DNA of 64,000 nucleotides from Aricia agestis (taxonomy: Eukaryota > Arthropoda > Insecta > Lepidoptera > Lycaenidae), in the NCBI RefSeq assembly GCF_905147365.1, contig NC_056419.1, forward strand, positions 751,501 through 815,500. Direction: 5' to 3'. Under the pieces are notes generated by a model that saw only the letters and a program-made list of their open reading frames with translations, was not told where the DNA came from and ran no database searches. Positions 1 through 12,000 of the stretch are shown here, one piece after another. A program made the translations under genes and the position numbers. Position 1 is the first letter of the stretch, and every line of letters starts with the position of its first letter.

Positions 1-168
1 ATTGTACATATTATAAATGTATATTTTGTTCTAATTTTTTCCATCGATATTTTTTCTTGTCATGGCAATCAGTTAATGAGGCCATTTATAAAGAAGAAGA
101 AGAAGACAGATGAAGAAAATCATTAGAAAATCTCAAATCTCATTAATCCACTAATTTCAACTTGAACC
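1..168. other. AT-rich flank, no gene seen
   Basis: AT-rich sequence with no coding signal. Its last 8 bases (161-168, CTTGAACC) are the left target-site duplication of the element that follows. Confidence 0.6.
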
Positions 169-1618
169 CAGGGTTGCCAGATTGGGCGACAAGTAGCCAA
201 TTGGGCTATTTTGCGGTCCTCCGCGGCTACAAAAAATTTGGAATGGCGACTTATCGCCTGTTGGGCGACACGGTTTTTTACTTATCGCCTATTGGGCTAC
301 TGCCTACTATTGTATTTTCGTGAACGCGGCCATAATATCAACGAACGCAGCGATGCGTTGTCTATGCGCGGCCACTTTCACTCATAATCTGTGGTTCGCC
401 GCGTGGGTGGCTGTTGAATATCATTCTGTTCAGGAGCAGAGAGAGCTCCGGTAGGAGTGTTAGTGTTCTGTGAGAGAGAGGCAGTAGATATCATAGATAA
501 TCTATACTAATATTATAAATGCGAAAGTATCTCTGTCTGTCTCTCTGTCTGTCTCGCTTTCACGCCAAAACTACCGAACCGATTGTAATGAAATTTTGTA
601 TACAGATAGTCTAAAGCCTGAGAAAGGACATAGGCTACTTTTTTTACTGGAAAAAAGGGTTGTAAGAGGGTGAAAATACGAAAATTTGTTCAAATTAAGT
701 TAGTTCCAAAAATTCATACTAGATGGCGCCTTACGTCTCTTACATCGCGCTAACGCTTGCCCAACATCTTTCTATAAGAGGTGGTATCATCGTGAATTTG
801 AGTTTCGATTTTTTTCGATTGTTATTTCTTTTTTACATTATTTAATAAGTCAGTACTTTATATTATATTATATATACAGTGACGTAACCTTAAACCTATC
901 AATGATAAATAGCTTATGGGTAAAGTTGTGTAATTGGAGGGCTAAATAAGCTTTAAAATTTGGCATAATATATTATAAAGTTTAATTAAAAAAAATGAAA
1001 TATTATGTGCACACTGCACAGCTGTTTTGATTTAAGGGGTACCAGGGTTTTTTTTATAAAAGCTTTTGACACCAATTTTGTTGACATCGCGCGCTATAAA
1101 CTGAAGTCCACGCGGACGAAGTCGCGGGCAACAGCTAGTACATATATATACTGAGTAGATATGTTGGATCGTAATTTGCTCGACACCATCCAACTTTTTG
1201 CAGCAGATGACGATTAATATGCATAAAACATTTTTTATTTGTAAATACATAATTTTAAAATAAATACTATGAATTATAGATTTTCATTGCTAAGTGTCAC
1301 TTTTATAGTTGGGAAAAAAACCCCAAAAAATAAAAACAACTCGTTACCACTAATGCAAATTTACAAGTATCCAATTAAACCAAGAATCTTATGTTATATT
1401 ATATAAGCTTCTTGAATTAAACGAAGCAAGTCTCAAAATATTGATAAAATTACATGTAAATACATAACTCTAATGTAATAGAACAGTAGCATATAATATT
1501 ATTCATACGTTTTATTGACATTACGTTTAATTACCGTGTTTCTTTTTTATTGGGCTACTTTGGGCTATCTTTTTATCGCGAAGTGGCGATTTGATCGGTC
1601 TTTGATCTGGCAACCCTG
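169..1618. mobile_element. hAT-like non-autonomous DNA transposon with 8-bp TSD
   Basis: The element begins CAGGGTTGCCAGAT and ends with the exact reverse complement ATCTGGCAACCCTG, giving a perfect 14-bp terminal inverted repeat. It is flanked by a perfect 8-bp direct repeat, CTTGAACC (161-168 and 1619-1626). Eight-base duplications and CAGGG-type ends are typical of the hAT superfamily. The subterminal regions repeat motifs such as TTGGGCTA and GGGCGAC. No transposase frame is present, so the copy would depend on an enzyme supplied elsewhere. About 640 bp of its length is a Helitron inserted later. Confidence 0.85.
501..1138 (+). mobile_element. Non-autonomous Helitron nested in the hAT-like element
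   Basis: The 5' end is TCTATACTAATATTATAAAT and the 3' end is a short GC hairpin (GCGGAC-GAA-GTCGC) followed by GGGCAACAGCTAG, so it terminates in CTAG. It is inserted between A (500) and T (1139) without target duplication. These are Helitron hallmarks (5' TC, 3' hairpin plus CTRR, A|T insertion). A CTGTCTGT run follows the 5' end. No Rep/helicase coding is visible. A close relative lies at 54264-54942. The ends resemble the abundant lepidopteran non-autonomous Helitron families. Confidence 0.88.
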
Positions 1619-2051
1619 CTTGAACCAAAGATTATGAAACCCGCGGTAGTAATTATTATAATATTATTCTCAACATCCAACACAATCAACGGTAGCAGCA
1701 TGTACCTATTAATTTGTTTGGGTAGCAGTTGTGAGTTGTGACTTGTGATTGTCAGTTATTTTCTGTTGTTTTCAAATTGAGAACTGAGAAGGCCTGCTTT
1801 ATGCGACGAGAGTAAAGATCTTGTGAATATTAATCGACTGTGGATATATCTTGGATATTATGTAAGTAGTTTACTTCAAATAATATATTTTACATGTTAG
1901 CCTAACCATGAACTTTTTATTAAATTTTAAGTGTTGAAATGTTTTCCTTTCATTTTAAACCATGAAACTAATCTAGCAAAGTACCTAAGTATTATTAAGG
2001 AAAAAGTAGGGAATAATTAACAATACTTCTAATCACTATCATTATTTCCAG

Positions 2052-3000
2052 ATTACACCTACTGATCATATTTGCCATGCATGCTGGCAACTTGCGTATC
2101 ATGCATCTACTGAAAATATGTCCAGCAGCAGCAGCGGTTGGCCATCATAATATCTGTGTTGTATCATGTGGATTATCCATAGTAATAGCAAATCGATGCA
2201 GAATTTTAATTGAAGGGACAAATGAAGAACAACAAAGAGTGGCTTCTATAGTATCTTCTTGGATTCAAGCACGAGAGGTAAACAAACAACCAAACAAATC
2301 TTTATTTTCACATAAAAATTTTACAGGATATTCTTACACAATCACTGATCTCCATACTAGGATTCCCTGTGTTGTGGAGACCAGTAAGGTATTAAAATAA
2401 ATTTATATGTAGTACCATCACTAGTGTTTCTTAATTCATTATTGCAGTAGGAAATAAAGTAATTTATTTCCTCAGTGTAATACCGGATTCATGGCAAGCT
2501 TTTCTCTAATTATATTTTTATTTTAGCTTTGGTCTCAAGATGAAGAACCAGAATAGTCCAAGTAATTGAGGACTTTCAACCTGAATATATGGAATCAGCT
2601 TTAATGTGTACTGTATGTGGCCAGTCTGGACACCACAACTTCAGACTTAGAGTGGAATCCTGAAAACATTACTCGTTTGCTGGAGCAACAAGAGGTATAT
2701 AGTTTAAACTCTAATCTAATAATCAAATTAACGTATGTCAGTGTTTAATTTGTTTTTTACTATTGTTGTTTTGATATCTGTCCATCTCATCAAATGATTT
2801 ATTTACAGATGTCATCTATGAATGAAGTTTCTGGAGTTTGTTGGAACCAAGCTCGAGACATAAGGTCAGATATTCCAGAAGCTGATGAAAGATCCCAACA
2901 AAATATAGTGTTGTTCAATATAAGAAGAGCAGCTGAAACACCAGGACATTGCGTTTTTCAAGAATGAATGAATCCTGAGCAAAATGTTGTGCCTCGAGTT
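2052..3000 (+). pseudogene. Decayed multi-exon cysteine-rich (ZAD-like?) coding remnant
   Basis: Several stretches look like former exons with splice signals but interrupted frames. After an acceptor at 2050-2051 the frame reads ITPTDHICHACWQLAYHAS. A second stretch (2158-2278) reads CVVSCGLSIVIANRCRILIE and continues to a donor (GAG|gtaaac). A third piece follows an acceptor near 2332 (DILTQSLISILGFPVLW). A region near 2590 has a CxxC pair (MCTVCGQSG) but then a stop. The last stretch starts after an acceptor at 2808 (MSSMNEVSGVCWNQARD) and ends HCVFQE-stop near 2967. The CxxC pairs and the HxCxxCW motif suggest a zinc-binding domain of ZAD type, of the kind found in transposon-associated insect proteins. 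This is inference. I could not assemble an intact product, so I call it a remnant; a lightly spliced non-coding transcript is the alternative. Confidence 0.35.
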
Positions 3001-4876
3001 GCCTGTGCCTGTGTTGTGTTGTTGTGCTTTAAGCTAAAAAAAGTCCTGCCATTTAACTGCCAACAAAATAAGTTTTTCCAGAAGGAAAAACTTATTTTGT
3101 ATTTATTGTAACAGAAAGAAACATGAATGGTCAGGTCGCTATCAAAAGCTATTGCTGTTACTGCATTGTAGGCTTAAGAACAGTGGGATGCTGCTCACAT
3201 GTTTATGAGCATCATTTGGTACCTAAGCTATGCTCGCCATGAGGGTACTCCTGCCCCTGCCCCTATCTTAGATAAATATAATTGTAATAAGAATAATTAT
3301 TAAGTTATAAATTATGATAAAGTTTTACTTAAAAAAAAGTGTTGTTTTATTACCTGTGTATGTAGTACTTATATCTTAATGCCTGCACCCGAACCTTTTG
3401 TAATCTACAAACGTAGCGTACAAGCACAAAACAGCATAATATGATTATAGGTAAGGAAATGCTTAAGCAGCTCCGTAGTCTACAAAAATTATTATGAATG
3501 CCTTGCCGAGCTTAAAGAGTGAGATCTAAAAACAAAGGGATTATGGTGTCCTGCAGACGAAGAGGAAATTTTGTGTTCAGCTCTCACTTAACATACAAAA
3601 CACAACAGCTGAAGCTGTCATTTAACACTATTTTTATGAGAGTGTAGTATTTCCCCGGTTACCACTGTCCATTTTGACTGCAGGTCTAGCAGCTTGGCAC
3701 TACCACTATTAAACTTCATAATTAAGTATTGAATTGTTGCACTATGCTTTTATACTGTACCTAAAGGTATGTCCAAGTTCATCCCACTGAGTGGATACCA
3801 TCCTCATCTCAAATTATCTTCGGACTGTTATTATGTAGAACGGTAAAAATATGTAAGTAAAGTAGGTACGTTGAATTTATGAATATACTTAATTATTTTT
3901 AAAACATTAATTATTTACGTTTTTACGAAAACTATAAGTACTTACTGATACACACTGTAGGTCAATAATGTTTTTTTTAATAATATTGTAATGAGTATAT
4001 AATATAATTAGGTAAGTATAAGTAATAATATCATAGCTGTAGGTAGGTACATAACCTCAAAATTTCAAACAAAACTGGCTATTACTTTTATGTCCCAAGT
4101 TTTAAAATCTATACTTAAAGTATTTAAATATACTTATTATAAATTATAAATACGAAAGTGTGTCTGCCTGTCGTTCTATCTGTCTGACCTCTTCACGCCT
4201 GAACCACAGAAAGAAAAGGCTTTTTCTTGGTACTTAAAGTAAATGTTTTTATTTTTCTTAGAGAATGTCATAAGTACTTCATGTTGTATTACTTATTTGT
4301 ATGATATTATAAATTATTATTTACATTTTCCACTTCTTGTATCGATCTGATGGGCATATTTAATGCTTTATTTACCTATACCTACAGTACCTAATTCCCT
4401 AAAAATAATACCTCTAGCACGGACGTAAAAAAAATAACCTCTAGATAGTAGATACAGTACTCTGTTTTTAACTCCTGACAGTTGACACTGTAATAATATT
4501 AGAGTAATTAGTCGAAACCAAAGTATTCAATTACAAAAGAACTTAATTTCAAATTAATTAGATTTCTTTGAAATTGGATTACATAGGAATCAATTGCTTT
4601 GTGTAATTCTATATTTAAATTTGAAAGTATTTGAATTACAATGTAATTAGAATAAAATGTAGTCTAATTACTTTGCAATTAGATTGCTAATTAGATTAAC
4701 CAGTATTTCAATTATGCCCAACTCTGGATAATACTTACTGCCAACCCACACAGTTGTGGGTTGGCAGTAAGGCACACAACAACCACAACCACACCAGTTA
4801 GTCATTACTCATTACTAATTCCATCTTTTTATTAATGCAGTGATGATTCAGTACTTGCGTGATGTATCAATGTAAG
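3001..4876. other. Repeat-rich intergenic DNA
   Basis: No convincing coding frame. There is an A-rich block near 3330, a Helitron-like 5' fragment near 4130-4210 (TATTATAAATTATAAATACGAAAGTGTGTCTG), an AT-rich imperfect inverted repeat at about 4505-4700, and a short perfect hairpin at about 4738-4770 (ACTGCCAACCCACA...TGTGGGTTGGCAGT). Confidence 0.5.
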
Positions 4877-5459
4877 TTAAGGACGCTATCACAAAAATTA
4901 TTACAAAAATTAGCAGGACGAATATCGATGTTATGGACATTAAAATAATATTCAATATCAGCGCGCCTTGCACAGTGGCGGTTACGACGCTCGCCGCGTT
5001 CTTGATAGGGCGAAAATGTATGAAAAAAATTGTGAGCGTTTCTTATTTTTCCTATAAATGGAAATGTTATTTATTTTTACCCGACTGCCAGGAGGGTTAT
5101 TATATAAAATATTTAGCTATTCGTACAGGGGACTAATTAAGCAACAATTTTTTTGTATATTTATTTTCCTTAATTCAGTGTATTTAGCTAAATACACTGA
5201 ACTAAGGAAAATAAATATACAAAAAAAATTCAAAAATCAAACCCCATTTTTTTAAATCATTTGCGATTGTTGTGATGGTTAAAACGTATTTATGTGAAAA
5301 TTTTGTATGCGGCTATAAATTTTTTATGGTGTACACGTGGAGATGAATATATTATCTTTCATTTGAAACCAAAATATCCTCGCAGTGTGACTCTAAATTC
5401 TTTAAAATGGTACCTGAAAATCGCTGATATTTGTGAAAAAATGTGAAGGCATCCTTAAC
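4877..5459 (+). mobile_element. TTAA-flanked (piggyBac-like) MITE, copy 1
   Basis: The left end reads TTAAGGACGCTATCAC and the right end GTGAAGGCATCCTTAA, an imperfect terminal inverted repeat with TTAA at both outer edges. TTAA target sites are the signature of the piggyBac superfamily. A second, inverted copy at 21356-21877 shares the interior closely (for example GGCGGTTACGACGCTCGCCG). The short open frames inside (67 and 65 codons) do not resemble a transposase and are treated as chance. Confidence 0.7.
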
Positions 5460-6356
5460 GTTTACGACTAGCCTCCAGTTTTTAAGAAGGTATATCTTGA
5501 ACTTTGGAAATAACAGAGGTGGATTATGATGACACTTGAAAAGTTTATTTTTCTTTAGTGTATTGAGTTCATGAGTTAGGGTTTTCGCTAACCATTAAGC
5601 AATAATATTACGTCTGCTCGTTTTCTGTTTCTCTCCATAAGAAGGATAATTGAAAAAGAAATAAACCCCTTTTAGCTTCAGCTATTATACTCGTAACTTT
5701 CATACGACTTAAACCTTTTTGCATTTTAAAACTGAAAGCGTGCAAATGTCTGATGTAGTATGCAAATTGCATCGCGCATGCAACCGACACATACGTTTTG
5801 TGGCGTGCGGCTTATTACGTTATAGTCTTATGTTAAAAGCCTACGTGCAATGTTCTTATCAGATATTTTTTTTATAAAAGAACTTAAAATAGAAGACAGT
5901 TTCTAAAGAAAAAGAAAAGAACAGCATACACTTATGTTTTGTAGTTAAACGTTTCGACAACGAAGATAATATAAATGTATAGGATTTCACATAAGACATC
6001 GCATTTTTTACTTTCTTACCTACGCGCGATCTTAGTCGAAATTTTCGATTCGAGTTGTCTAATTGGAACGAAGTTCCTTATCGCGCGTTCGGGGTAACGG
6101 AGGCTAGACAGAACGATATTTGACCTCGACACTTTTTTATTAGTACCTGCATGGTAGGGGCAGAGGGCGTTGATAGTATTCCTGTGCGTCAACTAGATGG
6201 TGTTTTTTGAGTATAAACAGCGACGCGTTGTTACTATTCCTGGGCATCAATAGATGGGCTTTTTTTTTTGAGTGTATATGTATGTACAGATTTTTCGAAC
6301 ATAGGAACTTCGTTCCATTCGGGTGTCCCTTGATACCTCTCAAGTTTTTATTATTA
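5460..6356. other. Intergenic, no gene seen
   Basis: AT-rich DNA. A short inverted or duplicated motif occurs around 6024-6095 and 6296-6320 (GGAACGAAGTTCC, GCGCGATC/GATCGCGC-like), together with a tandemly related stretch around 6120-6290 (repeated TTCCTG-GCATCAA-AGATGG-TTTTTTTGAGT). This looks like old repeat sequence. Overlapping short frames on both strands are not convincing as genes. Confidence 0.45.
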
Positions 6357-7010
6357 TCTATACTTATAAAATTACATGTCCTGACTGACTGATTGACTGA
6401 TTCATCATCGCTGAGCAAAAACTGTAAAAGTTACAGCCTCGAAATTTGGTGAGTAGGGTTGTTTTATTAGGTAGACACCCACTAAGGAAGGAATTTTGAA
6501 AATTTTACCCCGAAGGGGGTGAAATAAGGGTTGAAAGTTTTAATGAAAGTCCGTCATTTCTTGAGTTAGAAACATGAAACTTTATTTTTGTGTTACTGAT
6601 TAAAAATGAATGGATACGTATTTAAGCGTTTTTGGAAATTCTACCCCCAAGGGGGTGAAATTGGGGTTGAAAGTTTGAATGAAACTCCGTTATTTCTTGA
6701 GTTAGAAACATGAAATTTTATGTTTGGGTTACTGATTAAAAATGATTGGATAGGTGTTTCAGCGTTTCTGAAAATTGTAGAACTTTCATTTAAACTTTCA
6801 ACCCCTATTTCACCCCCTTGGGGCTACCCCCAAGGTACCCCTTTCTTGAGTTAGAAACATGAAAGTTTGTTGACGTTTGCGATTGACGTTTGCTTAAATA
6901 GGGTCCGTTTTTACCCTTTGTATAAGGAACCACAAAAACAAAAAGGAGAAAACTATCCATCTTTGTTATTATACTATGTTAACGCGGATGAAGTCGCGGG
7001 CAACAGCTAC
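6357..7010 (+). mobile_element. Helitron-like element with internal tandem repeats
   Basis: The start (TCTATACTTATAAAATTACATG) and the end (ACGCGGATGAAGTCGCGGGCAACAGCTAC) match the Helitron pattern of a 5' TC and a 3' hairpin plus CTRR, although the last base gives CTAC instead of CTAG. The interior repeats a roughly 120-bp segment containing GGGGTGAAAT and CTTGAGTTAGAAACATGAA at least twice more, once partly inverted. Confidence 0.65.
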
Positions 7011-7671
7011 TCTAGATATAATGCTTCTTGGTACAAAAGAGAGTAGAACAAGCGTTCTTAGTCTTTTTAAAACCTTTTATTTTTAGAAAAAAAAATGAGT
7101 TTTAAAACTGTCGTTGTTTTAAAACTTAAAAGCGTTTATTAAAGCTAGTTTGTTTTTTAACATCATCACGCCCTAATGATTGTCATTTGTGCTGAAAAAT
7201 ATATCTTCAACTATAAATTATTCAACTAGTCTCCGTCTAAAAGCATACAAAGTATATCCTTTATAAAGATACATCTGGCTAAACTCTAAATGATTTTTAC
7301 CCTTATTTACCTAGTTATTGATACAATCCCCACGAAAATCGGTTGGAGCCTCCTGAAATTGGATCGTTTTATTGTCCCGTGTAGGGACACGTCCCGAAGG
7401 TCCAGTAAATAAGATAATTAAAGTTTAATCCGGGATTTCGCCCTGATTGGACTGTTCTTAGTCTGGCAGTTCTGAAATACAGCTGGTGACCTTTTCGTGT
7501 ATAATATAGGGTCATTTATTGAAAACTATACTTTATAATATATTTACTATAGACTAAAGTATGTAATTATTGTACTCGTATTCTATATAACTCTCTTATT
7601 TCACAGAATTCAACATTGTATAGATCTAAATTTAAAAAGAGTTATAGCTATGCAATGTTTAATCTTGTCTA

Positions 7672-7912
7672 ATGCTAAGTACTCACATGCGGTTTTGCTC
7701 GATAGTTTTACTCTGAATCAAGTAATAATTACTGTGTAGACCGCAAAACTGACAGCTCGAAGGCTCGCTTCGAGCCGGCTCGATGGAATTAAATATATCG
7801 ATTTAGAATAAAACTATTGAGCAATGCTGAATGTGTGGACGAAATCCCGAGCCGCGGGTTTTGCTCGACGTTATTGCTCGATCGAGCAACACCGTATGTG
7901 AGTACTTAGCAT
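7672..7912. mobile_element. TIR element (MITE)
   Basis: The left end ATGCTAAGTACTCACATGCGG pairs with the right end CCGTATGTGAGTACTTAGCAT as an imperfect inverted repeat of about 20 bp. The subterminal sequence repeats TTGCTCGAT/ATCGAGCAA motifs. No coding capacity. Confidence 0.7.
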
Positions 7913-8396
7913 AATACGTTAAAGAAAAAGGTACTAGGTAGCTTGGCAGACAAGATATAAGACAACATAATATTGTATAGTTATTATTTTAGGCAATAAA
8001 AACGATCCTAACATGCAAATTAAAGACCGACACACCTTTCAAATTTAATTTAGATAGAGAAAACTAAAATATATTTTTAAAATCAAAATGGAAAACTAAA
8101 AATAAGGGAATAATATCAAATAAAATGTTATTAAAATTCGCTCCGTTTCATTATTATCTAGAAGTATTACTCTTTTATCTCTGATGGAACTTTTAAAGAT
8201 ACTTTATATAAAGTGTTAAATAGTTTTCCTGGTTTTCCCCCGCTCTAATGCTCTCAAGTTATCTCACAATCTCTGGCTTTCATCGCCGACGGAGATAAAA
8301 CATACTGATATTTCACTTATAATGTCTGCTGAAGTTTCTCATCGTTAACGTTTTTAAGCTTGGAAGTAGGTATTAGGTAATGTATTACAGACTACA

Positions 8397-8757
8397 TTAC
8401 TGTAATACCATTAAGACGTATGTATTGAACAAAAGTTCATACTAATAATATTATTAGTATGGACTTTGTTCAATACAATATACTTCATAGTATTACAGTA
8501 ATAAAGAAAGTGTGTCTGTTACCTCTTCATGCTGAAACCGCTGAACCGATATTGCTGAAATTTGGAATGAAGATATATTGAGTACCTATGCTATTCGCGA
8601 ACCGTACGTTTTTTCTTGATAAAAGTATCCTATGTACCTTTCAGCAAAATTGGTTCAGCGTTTTGGGCGCGAAGAGTTAACAGACAGATAGATAAATTGA
8701 CAAATAGACGGACAGACAGATAGACACACTTTTGCTTTCATAATATTAGTATGGATA
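8397..8757. repeat. Foldback sequence followed by dispersed-repeat fragment
   Basis: Bases 8397-8505 form a hairpin: ACTGTAATACC and ATTGAACAAA on the left pair with TTTGTTCAATAC and GTATTACAGTAA on the right, around the palindrome CATACTAATAATATTATTAGTATG. The next 250 bp resemble a common lepidopteran repeat (AAAGTGTGTCTGTTACCTC ... GACAGATAGACACACTTTTG), itself nearly an inverted repeat at its ends. Confidence 0.6.
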
Positions 8758-8866
8758 TCGACGATGCGACCTTATCTCATTCCTGTCTCCTGTGTTAAAC
8801 CTTTCTTGACCGCTGCAATGAATTTTATTCTGTTGTTTGTGCTTTTCTAACCTGTGCTTTTTTCAG

Positions 8867-9045
8867 GCGGACTGGTCGGAGCAGTTCGTGTTGAACGTGC
8901 ACGGGGGCTCGGTGTTCCCGTGCGGGGACGGCGTGCGGGCGCTCTTCCAGTACCCTGAGTGCGCGCTAGATGGTGCTGACCGCGTGCGCGTGTTTGGCAG
9001 GGATGCGGATCGCCTGCGATATGTTGCTGAGCGGCGCGTGCGCAG
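8867..9045 (+). CDS. TSP1/CUB-like protein, exon A (N-terminal ectodomain)
   Basis: The acceptor is cttttttcag and the donor CAG|gtatgt; the exon is 179 nt and ends in phase 2. It encodes residues 1-60 of the partial model, from ADWSEQFVLNVHGGSVFPC to RYVAERRVR. High GC and CpG contrast sharply with the flanking introns. The upstream exon must end in phase 0; none with a signal peptide could be identified in 1-8866. Confidence 0.85.
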
Positions 9046-12000
9046 GTATGTGTCTATGAATTCATCACTACACGAATTATTCGGTCTGAATTCCTTAATT
9101 TTCCCAAGCTAAACATACACAACAACGCACACAAAAAAGATGAGTGAATGATACAATTCTCTGGCTCTGGCGTGTGCGTTGCCATGATTGGATACGCGAC
9201 GCGCATGCGCAGTGAAATTCCTCATAAATTCCTTTTAAATTTCGAGGAAGCGGTAGCGGAAGAGGATTTTTTTATTTTTATTTATGAGGATGCGGTAACG
9301 GTTGAGGAACCCAAAATATTGCGGAACTTCCTCATTATGAGGAAGCGGAAGAGGAATCCTCAGCAACCCTAATACAAATTCAATACTTTGGAAATACATC
9401 TACGCATCGCATTGCGGTCTGAATTGGCCCTTAGTACTTAGTAGTCAGGCTGATTTTAATTTTGCGACCGCTAATCGTCGGTAAAATTTTTGACGTTTAA
9501 CTGTTGATGGTGATCTTTACATAGTTCGATCAGGAAGCACGTAGAGATTTTTTCGCACACGCATAGATTGCTATAGCGTTTACACCAGGCTACAATACGA
9601 GGGCAAAAGTTTCTTCGTGCTCCACGATTGTATTAGCATCGATGATAATAATTCAAGACGTGAGTGGAAGAATAAGGTAAGTAACATGAAAAAACTTCCC
9701 GTTTTTTGCTTAAATGGAGGCCTTAAGGCCGGAAAAATAATTTGAAAAAGAAAAACTGTGGATTATAATATGTGTAGCCAGATATATTAGCTTAGTAATG
9801 AAGTAGATAAGTTACAAGTTTTATGAAAATAATTAGGGAAAAAATGAGTTATTGTCCGTATGTCACGAAATGTTACTTGTTCGATTCTTCCACTTACTTC
9901 AATTACAAGAGAGAAACTCATTTTGTCGCTGCTACAGATGTCTTCTCTTTTCTATTATCTCTCTCTCTCCCAGGGGCCAGCACACGGCGATGTTCGACTG
10001 CCGGCTGTTCAGCGAGCGCTACCCGGAGTATTGCTTCGTGTACGTGTCCCAGGCCGTCACCGGCGCCGTCGCCGACGTCCGGATGGACTGTCTGCCGACG
10101 CTGCCTCTGTCAGGTATACCTACAGTAGCATAGAGCCTTAGTTGGGGTAATAGGTGAGGATGTAGGTCCTCAATATATAGAGGTAAGTTAAGCCGAATAC
10201 CAAAGGAGTTGAATGAATCCACGATACTGCCTATAGTTACAAATTTACAATATTATGATAATGCTATATTCAGAGTATTGTATCCACTGGCGTCGTCGCA
10301 GATATAACTACTAGACTAAAATACGTGGGAGAGCCATATTTCGGCACGAATGGGCCGGCTCGACCGGAGAAATACCACGTTCTCACAGAAAACCAGCTTG
10401 AAACAGCGTTTGCGCTGTGTTTCGCCGAGTGAGTGAGTTTACCGGAGGCCCAATCCCCTACCCTATTCCCTTCCCTACCCTCCCCTATTCCCTTCCCTAC
10501 CCTCCCCTATTCCCTTCCCTTCCCTTCCCTTCCCATCCCTACCCTCCCTTATTACCCTATTCCCTCTTAAAAGTCCGGTAACGCACCTGCAGCTCTTCTG
10601 ATGCTTCGAGTGTCCATGGGCGACGGAAGTTGCTTTCCATCAGGTGACCCGTTTGCTCGTTTGCCCCCTTATATCAGAAAAAAAACTCTACTATCTATAG
10701 ACGCAAGTGATGACAGATAAAGCCCTATAGGGAACAGTATATTGTATTAATCGAAATCTCACGCTTGTTACTCAGGTAAGTAAAAGTAACCTGCGTAGCT
10801 AGCACGGGGTTTCCCAGTCGATTCTTCGGAAGAAAGTAATGGCAGTTTCTTTCCCATGTCTACATATCTTATTCCCGAGCATGGCATCACCCATCGACTT
10901 GAGTTTCAGTGGACAAAGACAAGAAACTCTTTCCATAGCAACCATTACAGCAACGGCAATATTTTTTTTTTTGACATTTAGTTTCTTGGTTCTTTTTTTT
11001 TAATTATGGCACCTCGGCTATAAAACCATGGCCAGTGTCGAGTAAATGGCGGCAAATTCAAAAAATCGACGTGTAGTAACCTTGTCTATAGCCAGAATTA
11101 TAGTTTTGATCTACGAAATACGAATAAGAAAAACTAAGGAACTTTATTATTCGTAGTTTGTAGATCAAAACTATAATTCCGACTATAGACAGGGTTGCTA
11201 TACATCGATTTTTTGAATTTGCCGCCATTTACTCGACACTGGCCATGGTTTTATAGCCAATTGCCATAATAAAAATAAAAACAGAATCAAGAAACTAAAT
11301 GTCAAAAGCGGATCGTCATGCTTGACTTATAGATTTTCAAAAGCGAAAGATATCGAGATAGGAAAGAAACTTTTACTCCAATGTTTTTCCGGTAAAACTG
11401 TCAAAATTTAGTTTCTTTCGTTTGTCTACGTGCTTGTGCTAGCTATGCTGGTGATTAAAAAAACCCTTTTTGTTGATGATGATGATGATGATGATGATGA
11501 TAACGATGATAACGATGATAATCCTTCACAGAGGGTGGCGCGGGCGGTTGGGGCGCTTGGTCTCCGTGGTCGGCGTGCCCGGCGCCGGCGCGGTGCTCCA
11601 CGCGGACGCGCAGCAGACACCGCTTCTGTGACAGCCCGCCGCCCGCGTATGGCGCTAAGTATTGTGAGGTGAGAGAGAGAGAGGTTTGACTAGGCTATGT
11701 ACGCCATTATTAAGTTTCTGTAATGGCCAATGCACATTGTACCATCGAGGAAGTTGATTCCTATGCAATTGACAGACCAACGTTATTTGGTCGAATATGT
11801 CAATTCAATGTTAATTGTGATCTGTCAGCTGGGTTAGACGTAACGCAACCAAACTACTTAGGTCCCCGATTTGCATAGGAATCAACTTCTCTGATAGTAC
11901 ATTAATTTAACGCCACTTGATCCTCTTAGGGTCTGTTTACCACTTCCTGGTAAGTGCCGGATAGGCTATCCACAGCTTATCTCACAGATACAGTACAAAA

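Noticed and set aside
10445..10560. Telomere-type CCCTAA repeats
   Set aside because: The CCCTACCCTATTCCC tract is an irregular pyrimidine minisatellite inside a dispersed repeat and not the insect TTAGG telomere unit.
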